The notes beneath the pieces were generated by a model that saw only the letters and a list, made by a program, of their open reading frames with translations, was not told where the DNA came from and did no database searches. Source: Arcicella aquatica (GTDB lineage Bacteria > Bacteroidota > Bacteroidia > Cytophagales > Spirosomataceae). From it: 64,000 nt of DNA. This document shows, piece after piece, positions 11,120 through 20,306 of this stretch. The number at the start of each line of letters is the position of its first letter. The stretch's first letter is position 1. The stretch spans positions 127,813 to 191,812 of the forward strand of contig NZ_JAYFUL010000003.1 in NCBI RefSeq assembly GCF_034928825.1, in the 5' to 3' direction. Position numbers and translations under genes: made by a program.

Positions 11120-11170
11120 AAAAAGAATTGCCTTGTTCTTCATCCTGACATGAAACGAACAAGGCAATTC
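11120..11170 (-). terminator. Rho-independent terminator of the amino-acid permease
   Basis: Perfect 14-bp arms at 11125-11138 (GAATTGCCTTGTTC) and 11157-11170 flank an 18-base loop. Read on the minus strand the hairpin is followed by TTTTT. It lies 38 bases past the permease stop codon. Confidence 0.85.
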
Positions 11171-11207
11171 GCATTAGAGTAACATTAAGAGATAACTTGA
11201 AGTTCGA

Positions 11208-12668
11208 CTAAACTTTTTTCTTTTTCCATAAATAAAAAACTGGAACGCCCAAGGCTACAATACCAACACCTGCCCAAGATGGGATAGGTTTGTAAATCAG
11301 AAGATTAACACAAAGTGCTGTAGCAAATAAAAGATAAATTGCAGGAATTACAGGATACCCAAAAGCTTTGTAAGGTCTTGGTGCATTAGGTTGTTTTTTA
11401 CGCAGGATAAATACACCTACAATAGTAAGGATGTAAAATACTAGAATAGCAAAAACGGTATAATCTAATAAATCTCCATAAGTTCCTGTCAAACAAAGCA
11501 AACAGGCCCATCCACATTGAATTAATAACGAAAAGGCAGGAACCCCTTTGTTGTTTAATTCCCCAGCTTTTTTGAAGAAAAGTCCATCTTTTGCCATGGC
11601 ATAATATACTCTGGCTCCTGATAAAATAATACCATTATTACAGCCAAAAGTAGAAATCATGATAAAAACTGCCATAATGATAGTTGCAGGATTTCCAAAA
11701 ATCATTTCAGCAGCTGCCGTTCCTACACGGTCGTTGCTCGCAAACATAATTCCTCTTGAAAGCGTATCTGTCGCATTTGGATGTCCCTGTACAGGCAAAA
11801 GCATCAAATAAGCAACATTGGCTAAAATATATAAAGCACTTACCGTCAATGTTCCATATAGTAAACTTAGTGGAATATCACGTTTAGGATTTTTCATTTC
11901 TCCCGCCGTATAAGTAACATTGTTCCAAGCTGATGAAGAAAACAAAGGACCAATCAAGGCTAAACCCATTGCCGACCATAAACCTATACCCGACAAATAT
12001 TCATAGTCCATGATTTTTCCATTTTCCCAAATGATTTTTACTGGACTCCAGAAGTCAATTGAATTAATTGCCCACATTCCTTTTTTAGGGTCGGAGCCTA
12101 CAATGATTCCTACAACTGCTAAACCCAACAATGCCCCAATTTTGGTAACAGTAAAGATTAATTGTACCAATTTGGCATTTTTTACCCCTTGAATATTAAT
12201 AAAAGTAAGTAGAAGAATTAGGGCAATAGCGAGGAGTTGTTGCGTATCAAAGAATAAGAGTTTGTGTTCAGTACCGATATATTGTGGCAATAATACGCCT
12301 GTATATTTGGCAAAAGCCACAGCTACTGCTGCAATAGTTCCAGTCTCTATGACTAAAAAGGTTGTCCAGCCAAACAAGAAACCCGTTAAGGAATTATAGG
12401 CTTCTCTTAAATAAACGTATTGACCGCCAGCGTTAGGCATCATACCTGCCAATTCGCCATAAGAGAGGGCTGAAATTAAGGTAATGATACCTGTGATAAT
12501 CCAAGCCAATAATAAATAACCAGGTGAGCCAAGGTTACGAGTAACGTCTGCTGAAACAATAAAAATACCAGAACCAATCATTGAGCCAATCACAATCATA
12601 GTGGCATCAATTAGGCTGAGTTCTTTTTTAAGTTCTTGTGATGAAGTAGGGGAAGTGTTTTTTTCCAT
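11208..12668 (-). CDS. APC-superfamily amino-acid permease
   Basis: This 486-residue protein has about 12-13 hydrophobic segments and starts its first membrane helix with IGSMIGSGIFI, the Gly-rich hallmark of APC-family amino acid/polyamine/organocation transporters (residues about 28-38). The second signature region, GELAGMMPNAGGQYVYLREAY, matches the conserved helix 3 loop of LAT/SteT-type exchangers. The C-terminus ends in a Lys-rich cytoplasmic tail (LWKKKKV). Function is proton- or exchange-driven uptake of amino acids across the inner membrane; the substrate is not predictable. It forms its own unit with a full promoter (12700-12729) and a terminator (11120-11170). Confidence 0.92.
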   Translation of the reverse strand: MEKNTSPTSSQELKKELSLIDATMIVIGSMIGSGIFIVSADVTRNLGSPGYLLLAWIITGIITLISALSYGELAGMMPNAGGQYVYLREAYNSLTGFLFGWTTFLVIETGTIAAVAVAFAKYTGVLLPQYIGTEHKLLFFDTQQLLAIALILLLTFINIQGVKNAKLVQLIFTVTKIGALLGLAVVGIIVGSDPKKGMWAINSIDFWSPVKIIWENGKIMDYEYLSGIGLWSAMGLALIGPLFSSSAWNNVTYTAGEMKNPKRDIPLSLLYGTLTVSALYILANVAYLMLLPVQGHPNATDTLSRGIMFASNDRVGTAAAEMIFGNPATIIMAVFIMISTFGCNNGIILSGARVYYAMAKDGLFFKKAGELNNKGVPAFSLLIQCGWACLLCLTGTYGDLLDYTVFAILVFYILTIVGVFILRKKQPNAPRPYKAFGYPVIPAIYLLFATALCVNLLIYKPIPSWAGVGIVALGVPVFYLWKKKKV

Positions 12669-12699
12669 TGAAGGACTTTGGGTTAGTTTGGTTGATAAA

Positions 12700-12729
12700 C
12701 AAACTTAACGAAATGATGCCTGATTTCAA
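12700..12729 (-). promoter_or_regulatory. Bacteroidota-type promoter of the amino-acid permease
   Basis: On the minus strand TTG (12729-12727) is followed after exactly 19 bases by TAAGTTTG (12707-12700). This matches the housekeeping consensus TTG-N19-TAnnTTTG. The predicted start is near 12693, giving a 5' leader of about 25 bases before the ATG at 12668. Confidence 0.75.
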
Positions 12730-12732
12730 AAT

Positions 12733-12773
12733 AAAACCAAAGCCCAATCATTCATAAGGAACAATTGGGCTTT
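12733..12773 (-). terminator. Terminator after the Uma2 gene
   Basis: The perfect 10-bp arms AAAGCCCAAT (12739-12748) and ATTGGGCTTT (12764-12773) are followed on the minus strand by GGTTTTATTTT. It ends the Uma2 transcript just before the permease promoter. Confidence 0.75.
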
Positions 12774-12793
12774 ATGCTTAATAATCAAAATGG

Positions 12794-13420
12794 TTACTCC
12801 TCAAACTTAATTTTATGATAAATATCTGATACCAAAATACTATTCTCTTCTACAGTGATTGAATCTTCTAGAGAATAAAAGTCTTGATTTATCCAAGTAT
12901 TTGGATTATCAGAACGAATAAAAGTAGAAACACTTACTTTCTCAGGATTGATGTAAATCACTTGTTGAAGACTACTCAATAATTTATATTCAGATAGTTT
13001 TTCTGATAAATCAAAGGCTTTGGTGGCTGGAGAAAGTACTTCAACAATGATATAAGGATTCGTAATGATTGCTCGGGAGTTTGCTTTAAAAACAGGGCTA
13101 CCTTTTACAACCATCACATCAGGCATATAATATCCACCTTCAAACTTTGGAATTTGTACACCAGAATTGCTTCCTAAAACCAGAATATCTTCGTTTTTGA
13201 AAAAGAGTATATTGAATATTCTACCCAGATTCATAATAATGGCTTCATGCCATAAAGATGCTAATCCCATCGTAATAATCTCATTTTCATGATATTCTAT
13301 TTTAAAAGGCAAATCCGCTACGACAGAGAAATATTCTTCCTCTGAAGCTGGAATTCGAACCAACTGCTGAGTGTTAAGCTCAGATAGTATGGCTTCTTTG
13401 ATATTTTTAGCAACTACCAT
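12794..13420 (-). CDS. Uma2-family (DUF820) restriction-endonuclease-fold protein
   Basis: This 208-residue protein belongs to the Uma2/DUF820 family, which has a PD-(D/E)XK nuclease-like fold. The core motifs are visible: PD at residues 100-101 in YYMPDVMVV, then IIVEVLSPAT with Glu127, then DLSEKLSEYK at 137-146. The N-terminal segment ASEEEYFSVVADLPFKIEYHENEIITM is the family's usual opening. The biological role is not established; these genes are abundant in cyanobacteria and Bacteroidota and are often near mobile or repeated DNA. Here the gene is alone, 94 bases from a small inverted-repeat element (13514-13743). It has no link to the CRISPR arrays that I can see. Confidence 0.88.
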   Translation of the reverse strand: MVVAKNIKEAILSELNTQQLVRIPASEEEYFSVVADLPFKIEYHENEIITMGLASLWHEAIIMNLGRIFNILFFKNEDILVLGSNSGVQIPKFEGGYYMPDVMVVKGSPVFKANSRAIITNPYIIVEVLSPATKAFDLSEKLSEYKLLSSLQQVIYINPEKVSVSTFIRSDNPNTWINQDFYSLEDSITVEENSILVSDIYHKIKFEE

Positions 13421-13436
13421 AACCTTTATTTTTAAT

Positions 13437-13444
13437 CAAATATA
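13437..13444 (-). promoter_or_regulatory. Candidate -7 element of the Uma2 gene
   Basis: On the minus strand TATATTTG is a full match to TAnnTTTG, about 17 bases before the ATG at 13420. There is no TTG at the expected upstream distance. Confidence 0.45.
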
Positions 13445-13513
13445 ATGAAAAATATTACTTGTATTACAGTTAGTGTCAATTGGACTCATGTAATCTGTAT
13501 TAGAGACTTAAAT

Positions 13514-13743
13514 ATGAGTCATCCCGAATTTTTCTGATTAAATAGTGAGCTTTAAAAGATTTCAGAGTTTTTAGATTTCATTCTCGTCCTTACTTTTTGC
13601 CTTGATGCAAAAAGTAACAAAAAAATCAAGAATTCCTAAACTCGCTCCGCTCAAACAGTAGGAATTCGTTATCCATCAATTACAAAAAAGTGATTTAAAT
13701 TAGTTTTAGACCTTTTTTTGATTTTAAATTCGGGATGACTCAT
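13514..13743. mobile_element. 230-bp inverted-repeat element (MITE-like, non-coding)
   Basis: Perfect 18-bp terminal inverted repeats (13514-13531 ATGAGTCATCCCGAATTT; 13726-13743 its complement) enclose a non-coding core. The core has two nested hairpins: ACTTTTTGC/GCAAAAAGT (13592-13600, 13607-13615) and GAATTCCTA/TAGGAATTC (13630-13638, 13659-13667) around a GC-rich centre. No clear target-site duplication is seen. The core words (CTTGATGCAAAAAGTAACAA and CTCGCTCCGCTCAAACAGTA) resemble a repeat I recall as widespread in Bacteroidota genomes; that recall is not verified here. The element fills almost the whole gap between the Uma2 and metalloprotease genes and ends 15 bases from the latter's stop, so it may also act as its terminator. 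Confidence 0.65.
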
Positions 13744-13757
13744 CTTTATAAACTTTC

Positions 13758-16184
13758 TTAAAACTCGTCTTCACAACCAATTGGTGCACCTGGAGGTAAC
13801 TCTTTGTGAACCGCTATTTTGGCTGCTGATGGACTTTTCATGCGTTCTAAGGCATAATCCAAATGTGCTAAATATCCTGAGTCTTTTACTGTTTTTTTAC
13901 TTTCTTCTATGTAAGCTTTTAAGTCTTTTAAACTTTTAGCAACCAATGCTTTGGCTTGATAATTAGCTTTTTCGTTTACGCTTAAAGCCAATAAATGTGT
14001 CAACAAAATTTGCTCTGTTTGATACTGTACTTCAAGGGCTAAACCTTTTTGACGTGGGGCTTTAAATGTTCCTTCTATTAATTGACTGGTCAAATCATCC
14101 AACGTTAAGCCTTCACCACGAGATGCATATTCTACTATTCTTGAAGCGCGTTCTGGATGTAATAAGAACTGCAAAGGAAAATCTGCCGCAGATTCCGCTG
14201 CTGCTAAAGCGTCAAATGCTAAACCTGTTCTCTTTTTAAACAATTCTCTTGATGCATTATATCCCGCTGGACGAGGAGGAATCAATTTGATAATGCTTTC
14301 TGAAAGCGTTAATACTTCTGGACTTAAACATTTAATGGCCGCTGTCAAGGCTTTTTGCTGTGTTTCTTTTGAAACCAAAATCGTTGGAGTTTGTCCGTCA
14401 CCACGTAAAGCATAACGATAGTCTACCCCACCTACAATTTTAGCAACGGCTTCTATTTGATAACGATGTAAGTTGTAAACTGGTACTAAAGCATCTTCTA
14501 AAAAAGCCATTGGCACCCCTTCACGAATCGTTTTTTCGCCAAAATTACTTAACGCTTTTTCTCTTACTTTCAATAGTGTTGTCAACCCTTCAATAGGGTC
14601 TTTACCTTCATCCCATAAATGAGCATTCGGACTTACTGCACCTGCTGGACGAGCATCTTGGTCGGTTAAAAACAATAAACCTTTATTTCTAGCTTCTTGC
14701 AGAATCTTGTTTAACCCCGCTTTTTCATCAGTTCCCTTAGGGAAATCTTGGTAACCAAAAGCAATAGAAGCTTTATCCCATGCACCAATACCCACAGCAT
14801 AAGCGTCAGACATATCAACTTCACCTTTGGCATTCAAGGTTACTCGTGGATGAGGATAATCCATTACCGAAGCACGATCATTCGTACTTGCTGAATAGTT
14901 GTGCATAATACCTAACGTATGACCCACTTCATGGGCAGCCAATTGTCTAAGACGAGCCAAAGCCATTTTCAGCATCGGGTCTTTTTCTGGGTCTAATTTT
15001 TTGCCATTTTCAAATGGAGAAAGTAAGCCTTGCGCAATGAGGTAATCCTGACGAACACGTAATGAACCTAAAGTAACATGCCCTTTCAGAATTTCGCCAG
15101 TACGTGGGTCAATCACTGAAGCACCATACGACCAACCACGCGTTGAGCGATGTACCCAGTTGATTACATTGTAACGAACATCCATTGGGTCGGCATCATC
15201 TGGCAATAGTTTTACTTGAAAAGCATTTTTATATCCAGCGGCTTCAAAAGCCTGATTCCACCAAGAGGTACCTTCCAACAAAGCCGCACGAATAGGTTCT
15301 GGAGTCCCATTGTCTAAATAATAAATAATGGGTTTTACTGCCTCTGATACCTTAGCACTAGGGTCTTTTTTCTTTAGACGATGTCTTACGGTATAGTATT
15401 TCTCAACAGGTTCGCTTACAGGAGTCGAATAGTCAAAATACGAAATCGCATTAAAGCTAGAACGTGGGTCGAATTCTCTTTTCTCAAATTGATTATCTGG
15501 TAATTGCACAAACCCATGATGCATTCTTAAAGTGATAGCATCTGACGAAGGGGTAACCGATCTTACAAATCTTCCTGCGTCACTTCCACCAGTAAAGGTT
15601 AGGCTTACTTCAAATTCAGAGTTTTGTGGAAAATTTTTAGTACGTTCAAAATACATGGCTGAACGAGATTTGTCTAATGAATAAGAGCCTTCGCCCATGC
15701 CCTTAATACGGTCGGTTACACCCATGGCATCCTGCATTAGCAAGTCGGTGATGTCTACCAAATATTTGCCATTTTCTTCGGCTTCAACGGTAAAACCTGC
15801 AATAGTAGACTGTGCGAAAGATTGCATAACTGCACGTTTCTCATTGGCATCGTTTGTGATAGCACGATACTTTAAATTGGGCTGAATTAATAAAATCTTT
15901 CTACCTACTTTGTTGAAAAATACCACTTTTTCATCGCCTAAGAGGCCACGGTCTAGTCCAATATCATTTGAACCCAAACCCGCAGGAAGTGAAGTAATGT
16001 ATAGAAACTCTTGATTGAGATTAGCGACTTCAAGCCAAATTTTGCCATTGTCTTCATCCCACCAATAATTCATAAAACCTTCATATTTTTTGAAGGAAGC
16101 CGTTTTTTCAGCAATAGTGGGCAGTTTCTGGGCATAGCCTTGAAAGAAAATTAACAATAAAGTAATGGAAAGTAGTTTTTTCAT
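13758..16184 (-). CDS. Secreted zinc-dependent metalloprotease (DUF5117/DUF5118 type)
   Basis: This 808-residue protein has an N-terminal signal peptide (MKKLLSITLLLIFFQGYAQ). The zinc motif HEVGHTLGIMHN is at residues 418-429, giving ligands His418, His422 and His428 and catalytic Glu419, the HExxHxxGxxH pattern of metzincin-like peptidases. A methionine in the following SVMDYPHPR could serve as the Met-turn. The N-terminal part (about 40-270) corresponds to the DUF5118/DUF5117 regions found in Bacteroidota zinc-dependent metalloproteases. The gene starts 56 bases after the S9 peptidase stop on the same strand, so the two are probably co-transcribed for extracytoplasmic protein breakdown. 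Substrate specificity is unknown. Confidence 0.93.
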   Translation of the reverse strand: MKKLLSITLLLIFFQGYAQKLPTIAEKTASFKKYEGFMNYWWDEDNGKIWLEVANLNQEFLYITSLPAGLGSNDIGLDRGLLGDEKVVFFNKVGRKILLIQPNLKYRAITNDANEKRAVMQSFAQSTIAGFTVEAEENGKYLVDITDLLMQDAMGVTDRIKGMGEGSYSLDKSRSAMYFERTKNFPQNSEFEVSLTFTGGSDAGRFVRSVTPSSDAITLRMHHGFVQLPDNQFEKREFDPRSSFNAISYFDYSTPVSEPVEKYYTVRHRLKKKDPSAKVSEAVKPIIYYLDNGTPEPIRAALLEGTSWWNQAFEAAGYKNAFQVKLLPDDADPMDVRYNVINWVHRSTRGWSYGASVIDPRTGEILKGHVTLGSLRVRQDYLIAQGLLSPFENGKKLDPEKDPMLKMALARLRQLAAHEVGHTLGIMHNYSASTNDRASVMDYPHPRVTLNAKGEVDMSDAYAVGIGAWDKASIAFGYQDFPKGTDEKAGLNKILQEARNKGLLFLTDQDARPAGAVSPNAHLWDEGKDPIEGLTTLLKVREKALSNFGEKTIREGVPMAFLEDALVPVYNLHRYQIEAVAKIVGGVDYRYALRGDGQTPTILVSKETQQKALTAAIKCLSPEVLTLSESIIKLIPPRPAGYNASRELFKKRTGLAFDALAAAESAADFPLQFLLHPERASRIVEYASRGEGLTLDDLTSQLIEGTFKAPRQKGLALEVQYQTEQILLTHLLALSVNEKANYQAKALVAKSLKDLKAYIEESKKTVKDSGYLAHLDYALERMKSPSAAKIAVHKELPPGAPIGCEDEF

Positions 16185-16240
16185 TGAATTGTAATAAGTT
16201 GATGAAAATTAAATTAAGTGAGTAAATAATATAAAAGCTT

Positions 16241-18289
16241 TTATTTATCTAAAGGCATTTCTACTGCCTCTTTCCAGATATATTTGTTAAACCAAATCCA
16301 GTTGTGCCACATCGCCGCTAGGCGTTCTTTGGGTTTAGTAATTCCGTGTCCGAAACCTTTGTAAACAATCAGTTTTGAAGGAATACCTCTGTCTTGAAGA
16401 CCCTGTAATAACTCATAAGCATTTGAAATCGGTACTCTTCTATCTAATTCTCCATGCTGAATCAGTGTTGGTGTACTAGCATTATTGATGTTGGTCATCG
16501 GAGACGTCTTTAAGTAAACGTCTTTATCGCTCCAAGGGGTTGATTGTAGGTATTGTCTTGTAAAAGGGTGAATGTCAGTACTCACATAATATGTTACCCA
16601 ATTTGAAATGCCTGCACCTACCGAAATGGCTTTGAAAACATTGGTATTGGTCGTTAAAAATGCTGAAATGTATCCACCTTGGCTCCAACCCATTGACCCC
16701 ATCCGAGTGGTATCAACAATGCCTTTGCTTTTTAAATAATCAACACCCGACATTACATCCCACATATCGCCAACACCCAAATTTCTAACATTCAACGAAC
16801 GAAAAGCTTCACCATATCCAGCAGAACCTCGATAATTCGGACGAAGTACTAAAGCGCCTTTTTCCAGAAATTGCAAGATAGGATAAACGCTTCCACCTGG
16901 TGTTGGTGTAGGCACATCAACGCCCGTTGGACCACCATGAATCAATACTAATAAAGGATATTTCTTGGTAGGGTCATAATTTTTGGGTTTATGCAAAATA
17001 CCCTCAATCTCTGCCCCGTCTTTACTTTTCCATTTTATTACTTCACTACTAGCCGTTTGCCAACTAGCAATCTGAGCATTCATGTTAGTTAATGCTGTAA
17101 ATTTCAAATCAGCTATTTCACCAATTTGTATATCAAAAAGGCTATCATAATTTCTCCCTAAAAAGGCAACTTGTTTAGCATCTTTTGAAAAACTTGGACT
17201 AGCTATCAAATCAAATTTAGCCTGAATTTCTTTTACTTTGCCCGTTATATTATCTGCCAAAAACAATTTCATTTTGGTCTTTTGTGAAGCTGTAAAATAA
17301 ATGCCCTCATTTGCCCATTCTATTACATTAATGTTTTCATCAAAATCAGAAACCCATGATTTTGATGTTTTTGTCGCTAAATCAATACTAAATGTTTTTG
17401 AGTTTTTATAGTAATTAGAAATAGTGTCGCTTAGCGAAGTAGCATAAAGAATGCTTTTAGAGTCTGGTGACCATGTTTCTAAAAAATCTCCCCCAACATT
17501 ACTTACTAAAAGGCTTTTCTTTTTAGTAGAAACGTCTATAAAAGAAATATCTGCATGAGCATTTGACTGAATTAAAGGATTGGGTTGATGTGTGAAAGCA
17601 ATCTTAGCACCATCGGGCGACCATTTGAAATAGGTTACCGTAAAATCGCCTTGGGTTAATCTGCGAGGTTTAGGTAGGGTAATACAAGTTTTAGTCGAAT
17701 CTTTTGAATCATAACAAGGCTTTTCGTTGGGTGACGGAAATAAATCTGTTGAAAAATCTACCAGCCATAAATGAGAAAGTTTAAATTCTTCATCATCTAC
17801 CTCAAAGCCCCCATATCGTTCTTTTTTTGATTTTAGGCTTTTTGAATCTTTTTCGGTGATAGAAATCGCCAAAGTTTTACCATCTGGCGACCAGCTAAAG
17901 CTATTAATTCCTTCATCTTCTTTGGTTATTTGTTGTGCTTCTCCACCGTCAGCTCTGATGACATAAATTTGATTTTTATCTCCTCTGTCTGCTAAAAAAG
18001 CAATCCATTTACTATCAGGCGACCAACTAGCAGCTACGCTATTCCCCTTTAGTGTTCTGGTTAATTGAAAGGGCGTTTGCTTGTTTTTAGATAACCACAA
18101 CTCTGTGTCATAATTATTCTCTTTCCAGTCTGCTGTTGTAACCGAAAAAACAACATTTTTCCCATCTGGTGAAATAACAGGATTCGCTACATTTCGTAAA
18201 GACAGGTAATCTTCAAATGTTAAACTACTATTTTTTTGAGCAAATGTACTCAGAGAAAGTAAAAGTAAAATAATGACATTTTTTTTCAT
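16241..18289 (-). CDS. S9-family peptidase (prolyl oligopeptidase / acylaminoacyl-peptidase type)
   Basis: This 682-residue serine peptidase has a signal peptide (MKKNVIILLLLSLSTFAQ). Residues about 35-410 form a TolB-like beta-propeller with repeated WSPDGK/WSPDSK motifs. The C-terminal alpha/beta-hydrolase domain carries the nucleophile in GWSQGG (Ser536), Asp616 in HGELDRRV and His648 in GFGHG. Spacing and order fit family S9C. It cleaves short peptides, probably in the periplasm. It lies directly upstream of the zinc metalloprotease on the same strand and is divergent from the EamA transporter, whose start is 67 bases away, so the two promoters overlap or abut. Confidence 0.95.
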   Translation of the reverse strand: MKKNVIILLLLSLSTFAQKNSSLTFEDYLSLRNVANPVISPDGKNVVFSVTTADWKENNYDTELWLSKNKQTPFQLTRTLKGNSVAASWSPDSKWIAFLADRGDKNQIYVIRADGGEAQQITKEDEGINSFSWSPDGKTLAISITEKDSKSLKSKKERYGGFEVDDEEFKLSHLWLVDFSTDLFPSPNEKPCYDSKDSTKTCITLPKPRRLTQGDFTVTYFKWSPDGAKIAFTHQPNPLIQSNAHADISFIDVSTKKKSLLVSNVGGDFLETWSPDSKSILYATSLSDTISNYYKNSKTFSIDLATKTSKSWVSDFDENINVIEWANEGIYFTASQKTKMKLFLADNITGKVKEIQAKFDLIASPSFSKDAKQVAFLGRNYDSLFDIQIGEIADLKFTALTNMNAQIASWQTASSEVIKWKSKDGAEIEGILHKPKNYDPTKKYPLLVLIHGGPTGVDVPTPTPGGSVYPILQFLEKGALVLRPNYRGSAGYGEAFRSLNVRNLGVGDMWDVMSGVDYLKSKGIVDTTRMGSMGWSQGGYISAFLTTNTNVFKAISVGAGISNWVTYYVSTDIHPFTRQYLQSTPWSDKDVYLKTSPMTNINNASTPTLIQHGELDRRVPISNAYELLQGLQDRGIPSKLIVYKGFGHGITKPKERLAAMWHNWIWFNKYIWKEAVEMPLDK

Positions 18290-18356
18290 GGAGGTTGATT
18301 GATGAATAGTTTGTTTTTACAGTTTAAATATCGTAAAAAAACGCCAATTTTGTGTC

Positions 18357-19283
18357 ATGAATAATCAAAATCAACCACTTAAAATTTGGGCAGGACTAAT
18401 TACGCTTTACTTAGTTTGGGGTTCTACTTATCTAGCGTTGCGGTTTGTTGTAGAAACCGTTCCATCAATGATGGCCTCTGGTTTTAGAAATCTAATAGCG
18501 GGCACTATACTTTTTCTTTTTTCTATCGTTAGTAAAAAGTATCAGAAGCCTTCGCGTAAAATGTTGGTCACTTGCTTTTTTACTGGCTTTTTGATGCTAT
18601 GCTTTGGTAATGGATTATTCACCATAGCTGCCAAATGGATGCCTTCAAGCTACTCAGCCTTGTTTTCAGCCTTGGGACCTGTTATGTTGGTTTCTTTACT
18701 TTGGGTATTCAATCATGAAAAACCAAAACCGAAAGTAATTGCCGGGGCATTGTTGGGCATTGTTGGTGTAGGAATCTTGATGAGTTTGAAAACATTAGCC
18801 CTAAAAGGCTTTGAACAATATTATGGATTAGGCGTTTTATTCCTGTTCTTGGCTACTTCAGCTTGGAATATAGGGGTGGTAATCGTCAAAAAAGCAAAAA
18901 TATTTAATTATCACGCTTCCCAGATTTCGGGAATGCAAATGATGACGGGGGGGATTATTTCCTTGATTATCAGCTTAGGATTAGGAGAATTTAGTCATTT
19001 TGATATTACCAATATCCAACCCAAAGCATATTTATCTTTTATTTATTTAGTAGTTTTTGGATCTACTTTGGCTTTTCTAATTTTTAACTGGTTATCAAAA
19101 GTAACTTCTCCAACCTTGGTTGCTACTTATACGTATGTCAATCCGTTAGTAGCCATGGTATTGGGTTCATTGTTTGCAGGCGAAAGCCTACATCCATTAA
19201 TGCTTTTGGCAGGGGGTATCATTATTACAGCTGTGATTTTGATTACTACTGCCAAAAACAAAGCTATTACAAAAAATACATAA
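18357..19283 (+). CDS. EamA/DMT-family inner-membrane transporter
   Basis: This 308-residue protein has ten predicted membrane segments arranged as two EamA repeats. The opening LYLVWGSTYLALRFVVETVPSMMASGFRN is the conserved helix 1-2 region of RhaT/YedA-type drug/metabolite transporters, and the second repeat closes with YTYVNPLVAMVLGSLFAGESL. Family members export or import amino acids, metabolites or drugs; the substrate cannot be read. The ATG follows GTGTC closely downstream of an AT-rich stretch. It is followed 37 bases later by the esterase gene on the same strand and could share its transcript. Confidence 0.93.
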   Translation: MNNQNQPLKIWAGLITLYLVWGSTYLALRFVVETVPSMMASGFRNLIAGTILFLFSIVSKKYQKPSRKMLVTCFFTGFLMLCFGNGLFTIAAKWMPSSYSALFSALGPVMLVSLLWVFNHEKPKPKVIAGALLGIVGVGILMSLKTLALKGFEQYYGLGVLFLFLATSAWNIGVVIVKKAKIFNYHASQISGMQMMTGGIISLIISLGLGEFSHFDITNIQPKAYLSFIYLVVFGSTLAFLIFNWLSKVTSPTLVATYTYVNPLVAMVLGSLFAGESLHPLMLLAGGIIITAVILITTAKNKAITKNT

Positions 19284-19320
19284 CATCATTATCAAATTTT
19301 TACCTTTCAAAACCAATCGT

Positions 19321-20235
19321 ATGAAAAAAATCATTTTAACATTTTCTTTTTTATGCTGCATGAAGTACGCACAGGCACAACAAGAAATGCCATTGTATCC
19401 AAATGGTGTTCCGAATTCGAAACAAGTACCTAATGCCCAAAAATCTGTTACTGATAAAAACTGTGTACTTAGAATTTCAGAAGTAACCGTTCCTACCTTA
19501 ACCGTCTATCCTGCTGATGCCGACAAAGCAAATGGTACTGCCGTAATTATTTGTCCGGGTGGAGGTTATACTATTTTAGCTGCAAGTCACGAAGGGTCAG
19601 ATGTGGCGAGTGTATTTAATAAAATGGGTGTAACAGCTTTTGTATTAAAATATAGATTACCCAATAGTGATGCACAAATTGATAAATCGATTGCTCCCTT
19701 ACAAGATGCACAACAAGCACTAAGAACAGTTCGGAAAGATGCTGCAAAGTATGGTATTAATCCTAGTAAAATAGGCATAATGGGCTTTTCAGCGGGCGGC
19801 CACTTGGCTTCAACCGCAGGAACACATTTTAATAAACAAGTAGGAGAGGTGACGAGCGAAGTTTCTGTCCGTCCTGATTTTATGATTTTGGGTTATCCTG
19901 TTATTACTTTTAAGGACTTTGGACATGCAGGTTCAAGAATCAATTTAATTGGTAAAACGCCTGACCAAGCTTTGATTGATGAATATTCAAATGAATTGCA
20001 TGTTACTGCCGAAACGCCTCCTACTTTTTTAGTACATGCTGGTGATGATACAGCGGTGCCTGTTAGAAACTCTTTAGAGTTTTACCAAGGCTTACAAAAA
20101 AATGGGGTATTGGCTGAATTAGTAATTTATCCTAAGGGGGGGCACGGATTTGGTTTGAACAATAAAACCACCAAAGAGAAATGGATGGATAATGTGAAAA
20201 ACTGGATGGATTCGTTGGGTTTACTTAGCAAATAG
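19321..20235 (+). CDS. Secreted alpha/beta hydrolase (BD-FAE / acetyl esterase-like)
   Basis: This 304-residue protein has a signal peptide (MKKIILTFSFLCCMKYAQAQ). It shows the oxyanion-hole segment CPGGGY (about 78-83), the nucleophile in GFSAGG (Ser158), the acid in HAGDDTAVP (Asp243) and His275 in GGHGFG. This is the arrangement of the BD-FAE-like/xylan acetyl esterase group of alpha/beta hydrolases common in Bacteroidota, which remove acetyl or feruloyl groups from plant polysaccharides. The particular substrate is inference. The gene is 37 bases behind the EamA gene and ends at a convergent terminator hairpin. Confidence 0.9.
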   Translation: MKKIILTFSFLCCMKYAQAQQEMPLYPNGVPNSKQVPNAQKSVTDKNCVLRISEVTVPTLTVYPADADKANGTAVIICPGGGYTILAASHEGSDVASVFNKMGVTAFVLKYRLPNSDAQIDKSIAPLQDAQQALRTVRKDAAKYGINPSKIGIMGFSAGGHLASTAGTHFNKQVGEVTSEVSVRPDFMILGYPVITFKDFGHAGSRINLIGKTPDQALIDEYSNELHVTAETPPTFLVHAGDDTAVPVRNSLEFYQGLQKNGVLAELVIYPKGGHGFGLNNKTTKEKWMDNVKNWMDSLGLLSK

Positions 20236-20244
20236 CTTTTGTAA

Positions 20245-20286
20245 TCAGCCGTGAACTTTAGCTTATGCTCTTTAGTTCACGGTTGA
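20245..20286. terminator. Convergent terminator hairpin
   Basis: Arms CCGTGAACT (20249-20257) and AGTTCACGG (20274-20282), extended by four further pairs including one wobble, flank a 16-base loop. It lies between the esterase (+) and the glycosyltransferase (-) stop codons. T-runs are weak on both sides. Confidence 0.55.
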
Positions 20287-20306
20287 AAATATCATTCAAA
20301 TTAGGC

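Noticed and set aside
12794..13420. Uma2 nuclease-fold gene as a possible Cas4-like or defence nuclease linked to the arrays
   Set aside because: It lacks Cas4 cysteines, stands alone 4.6 kb from array 1, and Uma2 genes are common single genes.
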